Shown here: positions 1-7,530 of the stretch, in pieces
How the letters are laid out: every line of letters starts with the position of its first letter
How positions within the stretch are numbered: the stretch's first letter is position 1
Source of the DNA: OLB6 sp964467455
GTDB lineage: Bacteria > Bacteroidota > Ignavibacteria > Kapaibacteriales > Kapaibacteriaceae
Direction: 5' to 3'
DNA length: 64,000 nucleotides
Assembly: GCA_964467455.1 (NCBI GenBank)
Contig: CAYXQJ010000003.1
Coordinates: 62,001 to 126,000 of the forward strand
Position numbers and translations under genes: made by a program
The notes under the pieces: model-generated
The model's input: the letters and a program-made list of their open reading frames with translations, nothing else
The model's database searches: none
Told to the model about the DNA's origin: nothing

Positions 1-348
1 GACGGGTTCGACCCTCTCAGACGTAAGCAACACGCCTTGATACGGTACTCCATTTGCATAGTAGTAGACAGCAGTACCGCGACACAATGTGACCGGTTTA
101 CCAGGAGCTGCAGCGGAATCGAGCAAGACAGCGACCGAATCACCTGCAGAGATCTGCACTGTTTGATTCAAACTCTTCGATCTTGGATCGATCACTTGCA
201 ACGTCAGTGTAGAGTCTTTGCCTTTCCCAGCAACATGTGCCTTCCACCACCGCTGTGGTCCTTTGGCGTCTTGTGGACCACCACAGCCCGACAGCATCAA
301 CATCACGGCTAGCAACGCAGTCAGCACCACTACGAATAGCTTCTTCAT
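1..348 (-). CDS. Lipoprotein, partial (3' end outside window)
   Basis: An open frame of 116 codons runs leftward off the window edge with no stop, so the C-terminus is missing. The start is ATG at 348, preceded by a strong GGAGG-like site (351-357). The protein begins MKKLFVVVLTALL and has a hydrophobic stretch ending in the lipobox L-S-G-C with Cys22, so it should be a lipid-anchored envelope protein. The mature part seen here (about 95 residues) contains a segment that reads like a small beta domain (DSTLTLQVIDPR, QISAGDSVAVLL), but I do not recognise a family. It lies 59 bp downstream of ftsZ on the same strand and could be read through from it. Function unknown. Confidence 0.75.
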   Translation of the reverse strand, partial: MKKLFVVVLTALLAVMLMLSGCGGPQDAKGPQRWWKAHVAGKGKDSTLTLQVIDPRSKSLNQTVQISAGDSVAVLLDSAAAPGKPVTLCRGTAVYYYANGVPYQGVLLTSERVEPV

Positions 349-407
349 TCCACCCTCCCACATTCGTGTACGAAAAAGAATTCTGTCAATGCGAAACTAG
401 GTTCTGC

Positions 408-1826
408 CTAGTCCATGATCTTCCGTAGAAATGCTGGTTGTCCGCTGCCGCTGCTTCCTGTGGCCGTTTTCTTTGGACGTAGGAATGCTTCCGGCTGGGC
501 TGAGGCCGATGTTGTTGAAGACTGCGAGTATGCCTGCGTGCTTGACGAAGGCGCCGGTGCCGGCGATGCTGCGGCCTGACGCTGTTGCGGAGCGCTGCCT
601 GTTGACGAACCGCCTGCCCCCTGACCCTTTTGATGGCGCCAGATAGCCGGTGTGTCGGGATCGTTTGGATCGATGCCTGTTGGCGCACTCAACACGGAAT
701 TCGTTGACTGAGCAGCCGGACGATACGGTGTCTCGGCCGGAGCAGATGGTTCCGTGATCGGCGTGACGGTAGGCTCAGATTCTTCCTTTGCGGCACCCGG
801 GCGAATGATCGTCAGCGCCGGGGTCGACCGACTATGTTCATTTGACGAATGGCTATCGTGTTCTTGGCGACGAAACCCCGTGGCGACCACGGTGATCGAG
901 ACCTCGTCTTCATAGGTCTCGTCCACCACAACGCCGTGGATCAAGTTCGCTTCATCGCCGGCGGCCTTTTGGATACACTCAACGGCGAGATGAATTTCGT
1001 GCATCGTCAAACTTTCACCACCGGTGATATTGACGAGCAAGCCCTTCGCGCCAAAGATCTGCATGCCTTCCAGGATCGGTGAGTTGAGGGCGTTCTGTGC
1101 TGCTTCGAGAGCACGGCGTTCGCCGGCGCCCACACCAATGCCCATCATGGCATCACCCTGATTCTTCATCACGGTGACCACGTCGGCAAAGTCGACATTG
1201 ATGATGCCTTCTGCATGAATGATATCAGCGATACCCTTCGTGGCATTATACAACACCTCGTCGGCCTTAGCCAAGGCCATCTTGAACGGTACCGATGCAT
1301 CAACGACGGAGAGGATGCGATCGTTCGGGATCACGATCAAGGCATCGACGGCGTCACGCAATTCACGGATACCTTGTTCAGCTACCTTGGCTCGGATCTT
1401 GTTCTCGAAGGAGAAGGGGCGGGTCACGATCCCTACCACAAGAGCACCCAGTTCATGGGCCTCACGTGCAATGATCGGAGCAGCACCGGTACCGGTACCG
1501 CCTCCCATCCCTGCCGTGACAAAGACCATGTCACTCCCGGCAAGGGCGTCGCGCACTTCGTCGAGACTCTCTTCGACGGCAGAGCGTCCGACGTCAGGAT
1601 TCGCCCCAGCGCCAAGACCGCGCGTCGACCCATTGCCAAGTTGGATCTTGGTCTGCGCCGGATTGCGCAAGAGCGCTTGGCTATCGGTGTTGGCTGCAAT
1701 GAACTCCACGTGTTCTAAGCCACGCGAGATCATGGTGCGCACGGCATTCCCGCCCGCGCCGCCAACTCCTATGACGCGGATACGTGCTCCGCTATGTTGT
1801 TCTGTACAGTCCAGTGCAATCGGCAT
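408..1826 (-). CDS. ftsZ: Cell division protein FtsZ
   Basis: Tubulin-like GTPase that polymerises at mid-cell and recruits the division machinery. The 472-residue product has the tubulin signature GGGTGTG at residues 108-114, the N-terminal G-V-G-G-A-G-G-N nucleotide loop near 21-28, and the T7 catalytic loop N-V-D-F-A-D at 210-215. A long variable linker (about 320-440, rich in Pro, Ser, Gln) separates the GTPase core from the conserved C-terminal peptide PAFLRKIMD, which normally binds FtsA. The start ATG at 1826 follows a G-rich site. It is the last gene of ftsQ-ftsA-ftsZ, 20 bp after ftsA, the order typical of dcw clusters, though murC, murG and ddl are not adjacent here. Confidence 0.98.
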   Translation of the reverse strand: MPIALDCTEQHSGARIRVIGVGGAGGNAVRTMISRGLEHVEFIAANTDSQALLRNPAQTKIQLGNGSTRGLGAGANPDVGRSAVEESLDEVRDALAGSDMVFVTAGMGGGTGTGAAPIIAREAHELGALVVGIVTRPFSFENKIRAKVAEQGIRELRDAVDALIVIPNDRILSVVDASVPFKMALAKADEVLYNATKGIADIIHAEGIINVDFADVVTVMKNQGDAMMGIGVGAGERRALEAAQNALNSPILEGMQIFGAKGLLVNITGGESLTMHEIHLAVECIQKAAGDEANLIHGVVVDETYEDEVSITVVATGFRRQEHDSHSSNEHSRSTPALTIIRPGAAKEESEPTVTPITEPSAPAETPYRPAAQSTNSVLSAPTGIDPNDPDTPAIWRHQKGQGAGGSSTGSAPQQRQAAASPAPAPSSSTQAYSQSSTTSASAQPEAFLRPKKTATGSSGSGQPAFLRKIMD

Positions 1827-1846
1827 GGATCCCCCCGATCGTTGAC

Positions 1847-3136
1847 CTATAAGTTCTCAAACCAATCTTTGAGCTTCCCAAGGAAGCCTGACTTCGAAGC
1901 GGAGTGCTGCTCTCCGGACGAAGTGTGTTGTTGCTGTTGTTGATGTTGTTCTTTGAGCGACTCTTCGACCTTGTCGTCGAACTCGCCCGCATGCTTCATC
2001 GAATACAAGGCCAGACCAACGGCCGTGGCATACATCGGAGAGCTGACCTCTTTGGCCAAACCTTCCTTGCTGAATCCACCGGGTAGTCCAAGCTTCACGG
2101 GAATATTGAACATGCGATTCGCCAAGGCATCGGCACCTCGCAGCATCGCGCACCCCCCAGTGACAACGATGCCGGCGCCGAGTTGGCGTGCCCATCCGGT
2201 ATCGACCAGACGCTGCATGGCAAGTTCATAGATCTCCTCAACGCGAGGCTCGATGATCTGACACAAGATCGTTTTGCTCAATTCTGTCGGCGTCCGGCCG
2301 CCGACGGCCGGCACCTGGAAGACCTCGTCACGCATGATCGACCCTGCGTCGGCATGACCATGATCTTTCTTGATGCGCTCGGCATCCATGTTGCGAATGC
2401 CAAGCACGGTCACGATGTCGTCGGTGACCTTTTGTCCGGCGATCGACACGATGCTGGTGAACCGCAAGACGTTGTCTTTGAACACGGCAACATCTGTGGT
2501 GCCACCACCGATGTCGATCAAACCAACACCGACCTCTTTCTCATCATCTTCCAATACGGCATAGGCACTTGCAAGGGGCTGAAGCACCAACGCATCGATG
2601 TGAATGTCGGCGCGATCGGCACAGCGGAAGATGTTGTCGACTGCGGCACTGGAAGCGGTGATCACCAGACCGTTCGCTTCAAGGCGCTTGCCGCTCATGC
2701 CGAGCGGATCGCTCACACCGTCTTGTCCGTCGATCACATAGTCTTGCGGAACAACATGCAGGATGCGGCGATCTGCGGTGATGTTGACGTGTCCCAGTTC
2801 TTTGTGCAGCCGATCGATATCGGCCTGCGTGATCTCGGAAGACGAGACCGTCACGATGGCTCGGGTCGGGAAGCTGGAGATATGGTCGCCCGAGACGCCG
2901 ACCACAACACGGTCGATATGGAAGCCACACTGCTGTTCGGCTTTCTCGACGGCAATACGGATCGCGTCGGCGGTCTTCCCGATGTTGGTGACCACGCCCT
3001 TCTTCAATCCGTCGCAATCGGCAATGCCCGTGCCCAAGATGACGGTGCGTCGCGTGACCTCATCAGTCGACGCGACCACGACGCACACCTTGGTGGTGCC
3101 GATGTCGAGGCCTACGTGGATCGAAGGAGTGGTCAT
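1847..3136 (-). CDS. ftsA: Cell division protein FtsA
   Basis: Actin-family ATPase that anchors FtsZ to the membrane. At 429 residues it is of usual length. The phosphate-1 motif is G-L-D-I-G-T-T-K at 9-16, phosphate-2 is D-I-G-G-G-T-T-D near 205, and the adenosine motif is V-V-T-G-G-C-A near 330. A glutamine-rich linker (a short CAA/CAG run, complement at about 1927-1950) leads to the amphipathic membrane-targeting helix G-F-L-G-K-L-K-D-W-F-E-N-L at the extreme C-terminus. The start ATG (3136) overlaps the ftsQ stop as ATGA, so translation is probably coupled. Confidence 0.97.
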   Translation of the reverse strand: MTTPSIHVGLDIGTTKVCVVVASTDEVTRRTVILGTGIADCDGLKKGVVTNIGKTADAIRIAVEKAEQQCGFHIDRVVVGVSGDHISSFPTRAIVTVSSSEITQADIDRLHKELGHVNITADRRILHVVPQDYVIDGQDGVSDPLGMSGKRLEANGLVITASSAAVDNIFRCADRADIHIDALVLQPLASAYAVLEDDEKEVGVGLIDIGGGTTDVAVFKDNVLRFTSIVSIAGQKVTDDIVTVLGIRNMDAERIKKDHGHADAGSIMRDEVFQVPAVGGRTPTELSKTILCQIIEPRVEEIYELAMQRLVDTGWARQLGAGIVVTGGCAMLRGADALANRMFNIPVKLGLPGGFSKEGLAKEVSSPMYATAVGLALYSMKHAGEFDDKVEESLKEQHQQQQQHTSSGEQHSASKSGFLGKLKDWFENL

Positions 3137-3951
3137 GAAGCGATCGCTGCCGTTGATGATTGACGAAGGATCACGTGATGCCGCCAGCGGAGGTCGATCT
3201 CTGTTGTCAACACAATGCCGGGTCGCGACGACATGCGGTCCCAGAAGACGTTCATGTCGGCAAAGGCACGACGTGACTCGGTCGCATCGGGTCGACCCAG
3301 ACGCCAGGTGGCGCGATCGGTCAGTACGCGGATAGATCCGTCTCGCTCGAGGATGACCTCGGAGATGGACTGGTACAGTGATGTCTCAAGAGTCTCTTCG
3401 GCTGCGTTCAACACGCCAACCATAGCGTTCAGCTGCTCCTGCTGCATCGCAGCATTCGCCGACATGCGGATCAACGGCACACAGTGCATTGTGCGTCGCT
3501 CACCCGGTGGAAGGATCGTACCTGTGTTATCCACATACCGCAGGGAGCCATCTCCTAAGACGACGTGGGCCACAGGGCGACGCTCTTCGACCTCGACGGT
3601 GATGCCGCGAACGCTGGAGAAATAGACCGAAGCAGACCGCACAAAGGGGACGGCTTCGACCCGCTCGCGCACTTCCGCTAACGTCAGGGACTGACGCTTT
3701 TGCTTCAAACAGGAATCAACGATCGGCTGTAGACTGCTGATACTTAGGTCACTTGCGCCAACGATGCTGGCACGCTCGATCGTCTGCTTGGACTGCCACT
3801 GTGATGCGGCTAGGGAGGCAAAGGTGAGTGCGAGCAGAGACACCACTACCCCTGATGAACGACGACGTTCCTCAGGCCGCGCCTCGATGCCACTTCCTCT
3901 CTGGGTCACTACATGCCTCGAAATGTGGATAACCGGCGAAGAGATGCACAC
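3133..3951 (-). CDS. ftsQ: Cell division protein FtsQ/DivIB
   Basis: Bitopic division protein linking early and late divisome components. A basic cytoplasmic segment rich in Arg/Glu (about 20-31) precedes one membrane helix (about 32-52), then a POTRA-like segment (R-A-S-I-V-G-A-S-D-L), and a beta domain containing Y-V-D-N-T-G-T-I-L, typical of FtsQ. Assigned by family features plus position before ftsA. The start is uncertain: the longest reading begins with GTG at 3951; a GTG at codon 15 (3909) has a better GAGG spacing. Three exact DnaA boxes lie in or next to this gene, one at 3527-3535, one within the first codons (3924-3932) and one just upstream (3954-3962). Confidence 0.88.
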   Translation of the reverse strand: MCISSPVIHISRHVVTQRGSGIEARPEERRRSSGVVVSLLALTFASLAASQWQSKQTIERASIVGASDLSISSLQPIVDSCLKQKRQSLTLAEVRERVEAVPFVRSASVYFSSVRGITVEVEERRPVAHVVLGDGSLRYVDNTGTILPPGERRTMHCVPLIRMSANAAMQQEQLNAMVGVLNAAEETLETSLYQSISEVILERDGSIRVLTDRATWRLGRPDATESRRAFADMNVFWDRMSSRPGIVLTTEIDLRWRHHVILRQSSTAAIAS

Positions 3952-4719
3952 GCTGTGGATAACTCCGACCGGCCTCCGATTCCCCCCGATCTCTGCCTCT
4001 GAGATCAGATGTTGATATCCCTGCGCTAAACAAAGGACTTACAACTGGCACAAAGGTAATCCCTCCCGCCTCTTAATGCAAGAGGTGATCGACCCAAAAT
4101 CCACCGGAATTTTAACAGGTTATCCACACCAAGGGGAAAACCTAGCTGAGTGCGCGAGTGCGTCCCCCGTCGACCAAGATGCTGGTGCCGGAAATATAGG
4201 CCGCTGCCGGCGAGGCCAGGAATACCGCAGCATTGGCGATCTCCTGTGCCTGGGCGAACCGCCGCGCCGGGATCTCACGCACCATTTCAGCACGGACCTC
4301 TGCTTCAGAGAGACTGCGTCCACTGGCTTGACGGGTGATAATGGCCTCAAGACGCTCGGTCTCCGTAGCCCCGGGCAAGACGTTGTTCACGGTGATCTTG
4401 TCGGGGCCAAGTTCGGTGGCGAGGGTCTTCGCCCAGCTTGCCATGGCACCGCGAATGGTGTTGGAAACTCCCAGTCCTTCAATGGGCTGTTTCACAGATG
4501 TGGATATGATGTTGATGATGCGACCGTAGCCGGCACGCTTCATTCCCGGCACCAATGTCTGCATCAAGTGATGGCTGCAGATCACATGATTGTGAAAGGC
4601 TTGCAGTAGACTTTCCACACTACTATCCACAAGGGGGCTACCTGGAGGTCCACCCGTGTTATTCACAAGGATGTGGAAATCGCCGGCGTCATGCACATGG
4701 TTTTCCACGCTGTGGATAA
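3527..4719. other. Cluster of DnaA boxes (candidate oriC or DnaA-control region)
   Basis: Matches to TTATNCACA on either strand: 3527-3535 (+), 3924-3932 (-), 3954-3962 (-), 4120-4128 (+), 4659-4667 (+, TTATTCACA) and 4711-4719 (-). One-mismatch copies lie at 4499-4507 (-) and 4623-4631 (+). Elsewhere in the 64 kb I found by eye only one further exact copy (56541-56549). The cluster spans ftsQ, the 190-bp ftsQ/SDR gap and the SDR gene. The gap (3952-4141) has some A/T-rich stretches (4091-4118). DnaA recognition of this 9-mer is well established; that this is an origin is inference. Confidence 0.6.
4051..4058 (-). promoter_or_regulatory. Putative -7 element for ftsQAZ
   Basis: The minus strand reads TACCTTTG, an exact match to the Bacteroidota -7 consensus TAnnTTTG, in the 190-bp gap upstream of ftsQ. 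It would start a transcript near 4044 with a leader of about 90 nt. No clear -33 element is visible. Confidence 0.4.
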
Positions 4720-4933
4720 CGCTGGTGATGTCCCCAAGATCAGCCACGATGTAGGCATGCTTCTGACCATGGGTTATGTCGAGTCCGCCGACCACGTTTG
4801 CCAGCAGATCTTCACTCCGAGCCATCACGACCACGTCGGTTCCGTTGCGGGCGAGTTCTTCTGCGATGGCCTTACCGATCCCTTTCGATGCGCCGCCAAC
4901 TAGAGCGCGCTTCCCATGCAAGTTCAGATCCAT
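4142..4933 (-). CDS. Atypical short-chain dehydrogenase/reductase (SDR)
   Basis: A 263-residue Rossmann-fold protein of the FabG-like SDR group. The cofactor loop reads G-G-A-S-K-G-I-G at 13-20 and the structural N-N-T-G motif is present (I-L-V-N-N-T-G-G). The usual catalytic Tyr-x-x-x-Lys is absent: where it should be, the sequence reads S-N-T-I-R-G-A. This matches a known atypical subgroup of BKR-like SDRs with an imperfect catalytic tetrad, so the activity cannot be predicted. I chose ATG 4933 (M-D-L-N-L-H-G-K) because AGAGGAG lies just upstream; the frame stays open to 4969. The gene is divergent from the dioxygenase gene and carries several DnaA-box matches in its coding sequence. Confidence 0.85.
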   Translation of the reverse strand: MDLNLHGKRALVGGASKGIGKAIAEELARNGTDVVVMARSEDLLANVVGGLDITHGQKHAYIVADLGDITSVIHSVENHVHDAGDFHILVNNTGGPPGSPLVDSSVESLLQAFHNHVICSHHLMQTLVPGMKRAGYGRIINIISTSVKQPIEGLGVSNTIRGAMASWAKTLATELGPDKITVNNVLPGATETERLEAIITRQASGRSLSEAEVRAEMVREIPARRFAQAQEIANAAVFLASPAAAYISGTSILVDGGRTRALS

Positions 4934-4957
4934 AGTTACTCCTCTGCGTATTTTCGC

Positions 4958-4965
4958 CAAAACTA
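4958..4965 (-). promoter_or_regulatory. Putative -7 element for the SDR gene
   Basis: The minus strand reads TAGTTTTG, matching TAnnTTTG, 24 bases before the SDR start. On the plus strand the near-match TATTTTCG (4949-4956) could serve the divergent dioxygenase gene. The two would give overlapping divergent promoters in the 51-bp gap. Confidence 0.4.
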
Positions 4966-4984
4966 CCACCCCGCAGAGGACATC

Positions 4985-5506
4985 ATGGCTGTGCTAGCCC
5001 CCTTCAACTTCAAACAGTGGATCGATGAACATCGCGAACTGCTCAAACCACCGGTTGGAAATACCAAGGTGTTCGAGGACGGCGACTTCATCATCATGGT
5101 CGTGGGCGGGCCCAATTCGCGGAAAGACTATCACTATAATGAGGGCGAGGAGTTCTTCTACCAGTTGGAAGGCGATATCACGGTGAAGATCATTGACGAC
5201 GGGGCGCCGCGGGACATTCATATCAAAGCCGGTGATGTGTTCTTGCTGCCGGGTAAGGTCCCACACTCTCCGCAGCGACCGGCCAATACCGTCGGCCTCG
5301 TGATCGAGCGCAAACGCGAACCCAAGGAGTTCGATGCCTTCATGTGGTTTTGTGAATCCTGCGGCAATAAGCTCTATGAAGAATTCCTGCCGCTCAAGGA
5401 CATCGTCACGGAACTGCCGCCATTGTTCGAGCGCTTCTACAGCAATGTCGACCATCGCACGTGTTCGAAGTGCGGTGCGGTGATGCAGCCCCCGGTGAAG
5501 GCGTGA
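4985..5506 (+). CDS. nbaC: 3-hydroxyanthranilate 3,4-dioxygenase
   Basis: Opens the ring of 3-hydroxyanthranilate to 2-amino-3-carboxymuconate semialdehyde in the kynurenine pathway. The 173-residue cupin keeps the family's iron ligands at His50, Glu56 and His94, and candidate substrate residues Arg46, Arg98 and Glu108. Four C-terminal cysteines (123, 126, 160, 163, as C-x-x-C pairs) form the rubredoxin-like second metal site of the bacterial, shorter form. The start is ATG 4985 with AGAGGA upstream. The stop is followed within 2 bp by the decarboxylase gene, which uses its product, so they form a two-gene pathway unit. No kynureninase or kynurenine monooxygenase is in the window. The eukaryotic name is HAAO. 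Confidence 0.95.
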   Translation: MAVLAPFNFKQWIDEHRELLKPPVGNTKVFEDGDFIIMVVGGPNSRKDYHYNEGEEFFYQLEGDITVKIIDDGAPRDIHIKAGDVFLLPGKVPHSPQRPANTVGLVIERKREPKEFDAFMWFCESCGNKLYEEFLPLKDIVTELPPLFERFYSNVDHRTCSKCGAVMQPPVKA

Positions 5507-5508
5507 GT

Positions 5509-6510
5509 ATGCTGAAGATCGACTCTCATGCTCATATCCTGCCAGAGCGCTGGCCGTCGCTGAAGGAACGGTACGGGTATGGCGGGTTCATCGAACTCGA
5601 CCATCACGTACCCGGACGGGCCCGCATGATGCGTGATGACGGGACGTTCTTTCGTGAGATCGAACAGAACTGCTGGGATCCCGAGGCCATCCTCGTAGAC
5701 ATGGACGCTCATCACGTCCAAGCCATGACCCTGTGCACTGTGCCGGTGCTGTTCTCCTACTGGGCTCAGCCAGAGCACACGCTTGACTGGTCGATGTTCC
5801 TCAACGACCATCTTGCCGGCGTCGTCACCGACCACCCGAAACGCTTCATCGGCCTCGGCACCCTGCCCATGCAGAGTGTCCCCCTGGCCATCAAAGAACT
5901 GGAACGTTGTAAGGGGCTTGGGTTTCCCGGCATCGAGATCGGCACGAACGTCAACGGACGCAACCTTGACGATAAGATCTTCTTCCCGTTCTGGGAGGCC
6001 GCCCAAGACCTCGGCATGGGCATCTTCGTCCACCCATGGGATATGATGGGTTCGGATCGCACCGGACGCTACTTTCAGCAGTGGCTCGTAGGGATGCCGG
6101 CCGAGACCACCCTCGCCGTTACCTCCATGATCTTTGGCGGCATCTTCGATGCATTTCCAAAACTCCGCGTCATGTTCAGCCATGCCGGCGGCTCCCTGCC
6201 GTTCACCATCGGCCGTATTTCCCACGGCTATCATGCACGACCGGACCTGTGCAATGTCAATAGCGTGAAAGACCCGGTCGAATACCTCGGCAAGTTCTGG
6301 GTCGACGGCATCACTCACAGTCCCGAAGCCCTTCGCTTCCTCATCAGCGTCATGGGCGCCGATCGCATCGCCTACGGCACGGACTATCCCTTCCCCCTCG
6401 GCGATCTGGAACACGGCAAGTTCATTGAAGAAATGGAGGACCTCTCGGATGAAACAAAAGAGATGCTCTTTTCGTCTTCGCTCCTCTCATTCCTCGACAT
6501 GCAATTCTAG
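5509..6510 (+). CDS. nbaD: ACMSD-family amidohydrolase (aminocarboxymuconate-semialdehyde decarboxylase)
   Basis: A 333-residue TIM-barrel metal enzyme that should decarboxylate 2-amino-3-carboxymuconate semialdehyde, diverting it from quinolinate. The zinc site is visible as D-S-H-A-H (His7, His9), I-F-V-H-P-W, S-H-A-G-G and the late aspartate in G-T-D-Y-P-F-P. The start ATG 5509 lies 2 bp after the dioxygenase stop, with GAAGG upstream; the frame is open further upstream inside that gene but the family begins at M-L-K-I-D-S-H. Adjacency to the dioxygenase makes the substrate assignment firmer than sequence alone. Confidence 0.92.
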   Translation: MLKIDSHAHILPERWPSLKERYGYGGFIELDHHVPGRARMMRDDGTFFREIEQNCWDPEAILVDMDAHHVQAMTLCTVPVLFSYWAQPEHTLDWSMFLNDHLAGVVTDHPKRFIGLGTLPMQSVPLAIKELERCKGLGFPGIEIGTNVNGRNLDDKIFFPFWEAAQDLGMGIFVHPWDMMGSDRTGRYFQQWLVGMPAETTLAVTSMIFGGIFDAFPKLRVMFSHAGGSLPFTIGRISHGYHARPDLCNVNSVKDPVEYLGKFWVDGITHSPEALRFLISVMGADRIAYGTDYPFPLGDLEHGKFIEEMEDLSDETKEMLFSSSLLSFLDMQF

Positions 6511-6515
6511 CTGAC

Positions 6516-6523
6516 TATATTTG
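6516..6523 (+). promoter_or_regulatory. Putative -7 element for tRNA-Ser
   Basis: TATATTTG matches TAnnTTTG and ends 7 bases before the first base of the tRNA, the distance expected for a -7 element that starts transcription at or near the tRNA 5' end. This is the cleanest support in the window for that promoter type. Confidence 0.55.
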
Positions 6524-6530
6524 TAGTCTT

Positions 6531-6612
6531 GGAGGGCTCGCATAATGGTATTGCAGCGGTCTTGAAAACCGCCGGGCGCAAGCCTGTGGGGGTTCGACTC
6601 CCTCGCCCTCCG
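6531..6612 (+). tRNA. tRNA-Ser (anticodon UGA)
   Basis: Folds as a full cloverleaf by eye. The acceptor stem 6531-6537/6605-6611 has 7 pairs. The anticodon stem is 6556-6560/6568-6572 with the 7-base loop CTTGAAA, giving anticodon TGA at 6563-6565. A long class II variable arm (6573-6587) is typical of serine tRNAs. The T stem is 6588-6592/6600-6604 with loop TTCGACT. The discriminator is G6612. The bases that follow are CACCA, so CCA is not encoded in register and must be added by the nucleotidyltransferase. Confidence 0.95.
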
Positions 6613-6641
6613 CACCACTTTTTCATTTCTAGGAGACCCGC

Positions 6642-7403
6642 ATGAAGCGTCTGCTCATGCTTGCCGCCGCATCGACCATGATCCTCACGGCGTGCAGCGA
6701 CGATAGCACCACAAACCCTGATGGCGACACCGGCACCTATGTTCCGAGCAAGACCGGAGCGTATGTCATTCACGCCAACAAAGAAACGTCTGAAGGCGTT
6801 ACCACAGACGTCTCAGACGACAGCACTGTCGTTATCGGCACACTTTCCATCAAGGATGACGCAAACGTAACCAAGACCTCTGTTCGCCATGAAGTATACG
6901 TGGACGAAGAAGTCATCGACACGATCGACATTGCCCAAGAAGGTTCGAAGATCTTCCTCAACTTCCCACTGGAACTTGGCGAGATCGAAGGCGTTGAGAA
7001 TACATCGTACGGCACACGCTGGATCCAGATCGGCGATGCAAATGCAAGCACCTGGACGGGCCTGTCTCTTGACACAATGGTGACGATCGATTACCAGGGC
7101 CTACCACTTCCTGCTATGATCTCGTTTCGCGTGAACGGTAAGAAGACCGGCACGGAGAACATGACGATCTCAGGCACCAACGTGTCCTGCGTCAAGTTCG
7201 AGAACACGTTCGACATCACGATCAGTGTTGCTGCATTCAGCATCAGCATCCCTATCTCGCTGAAACAAACAGTGTGGCTTGGCAAGGACGTTGGCCTGGT
7301 GAAGCAGTCCCAACCTGAGACGGTGATCAACGCCTCTGATCCAATTCCGGATATGGCAATCCCGGGCTTCGAAAGCACGGCGATCCGGTTTGGCGGACAG
7401 TGA
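6642..7403 (+). CDS. Hypothetical lipoprotein
   Basis: A 253-residue protein with a signal peptide and the lipobox L-T-A-C (Cys18), followed by a Ser/Thr/Asp-rich spacer. The rest looks beta-rich, with alternating hydrophobic residues and no motif I recognise. Calycin-like or other periplasmic beta folds are possible but cannot be shown. An AGGAGA site sits 7 bases before ATG 6642. It starts 30 bp after the tRNA and has no separate promoter that I see, so it may be read through from the tRNA promoter. Confidence 0.8.
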   Translation: MKRLLMLAAASTMILTACSDDSTTNPDGDTGTYVPSKTGAYVIHANKETSEGVTTDVSDDSTVVIGTLSIKDDANVTKTSVRHEVYVDEEVIDTIDIAQEGSKIFLNFPLELGEIEGVENTSYGTRWIQIGDANASTWTGLSLDTMVTIDYQGLPLPAMISFRVNGKKTGTENMTISGTNVSCVKFENTFDITISVAAFSISIPISLKQTVWLGKDVGLVKQSQPETVINASDPIPDMAIPGFESTAIRFGGQ

Positions 7404-7428
7404 TCCGAATCGTTATACCTCCGACTAC

Positions 7429-7469
7429 AAAGAGTGGCTGCAACTGAGTGTTGCGGCCACTTTCGTTTT
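7429..7469 (+). terminator. Rho-independent terminator after the lipoprotein gene
   Basis: A hairpin with arms GTGGCTGCAAC and GTTGCGGCCAC (one G-U pair, 5-base loop TGAGT) is followed by TTTCGTTTT. It lies 26 bp after the stop at 7403. The following 60 bp to the next start hold no other clear signal. Confidence 0.75.
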
Positions 7470-7530
7470 AAGGTGGATGGGTGTAAGTTGAACGCACCAC
7501 TTGTTCGACCGTTGTTCTGCAGGTTCATCT

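Noticed and set aside
2183..3163. A 326-codon plus-strand open frame opposite ftsA
   Set aside because: ftsA is unambiguous; this is an antisense shadow.
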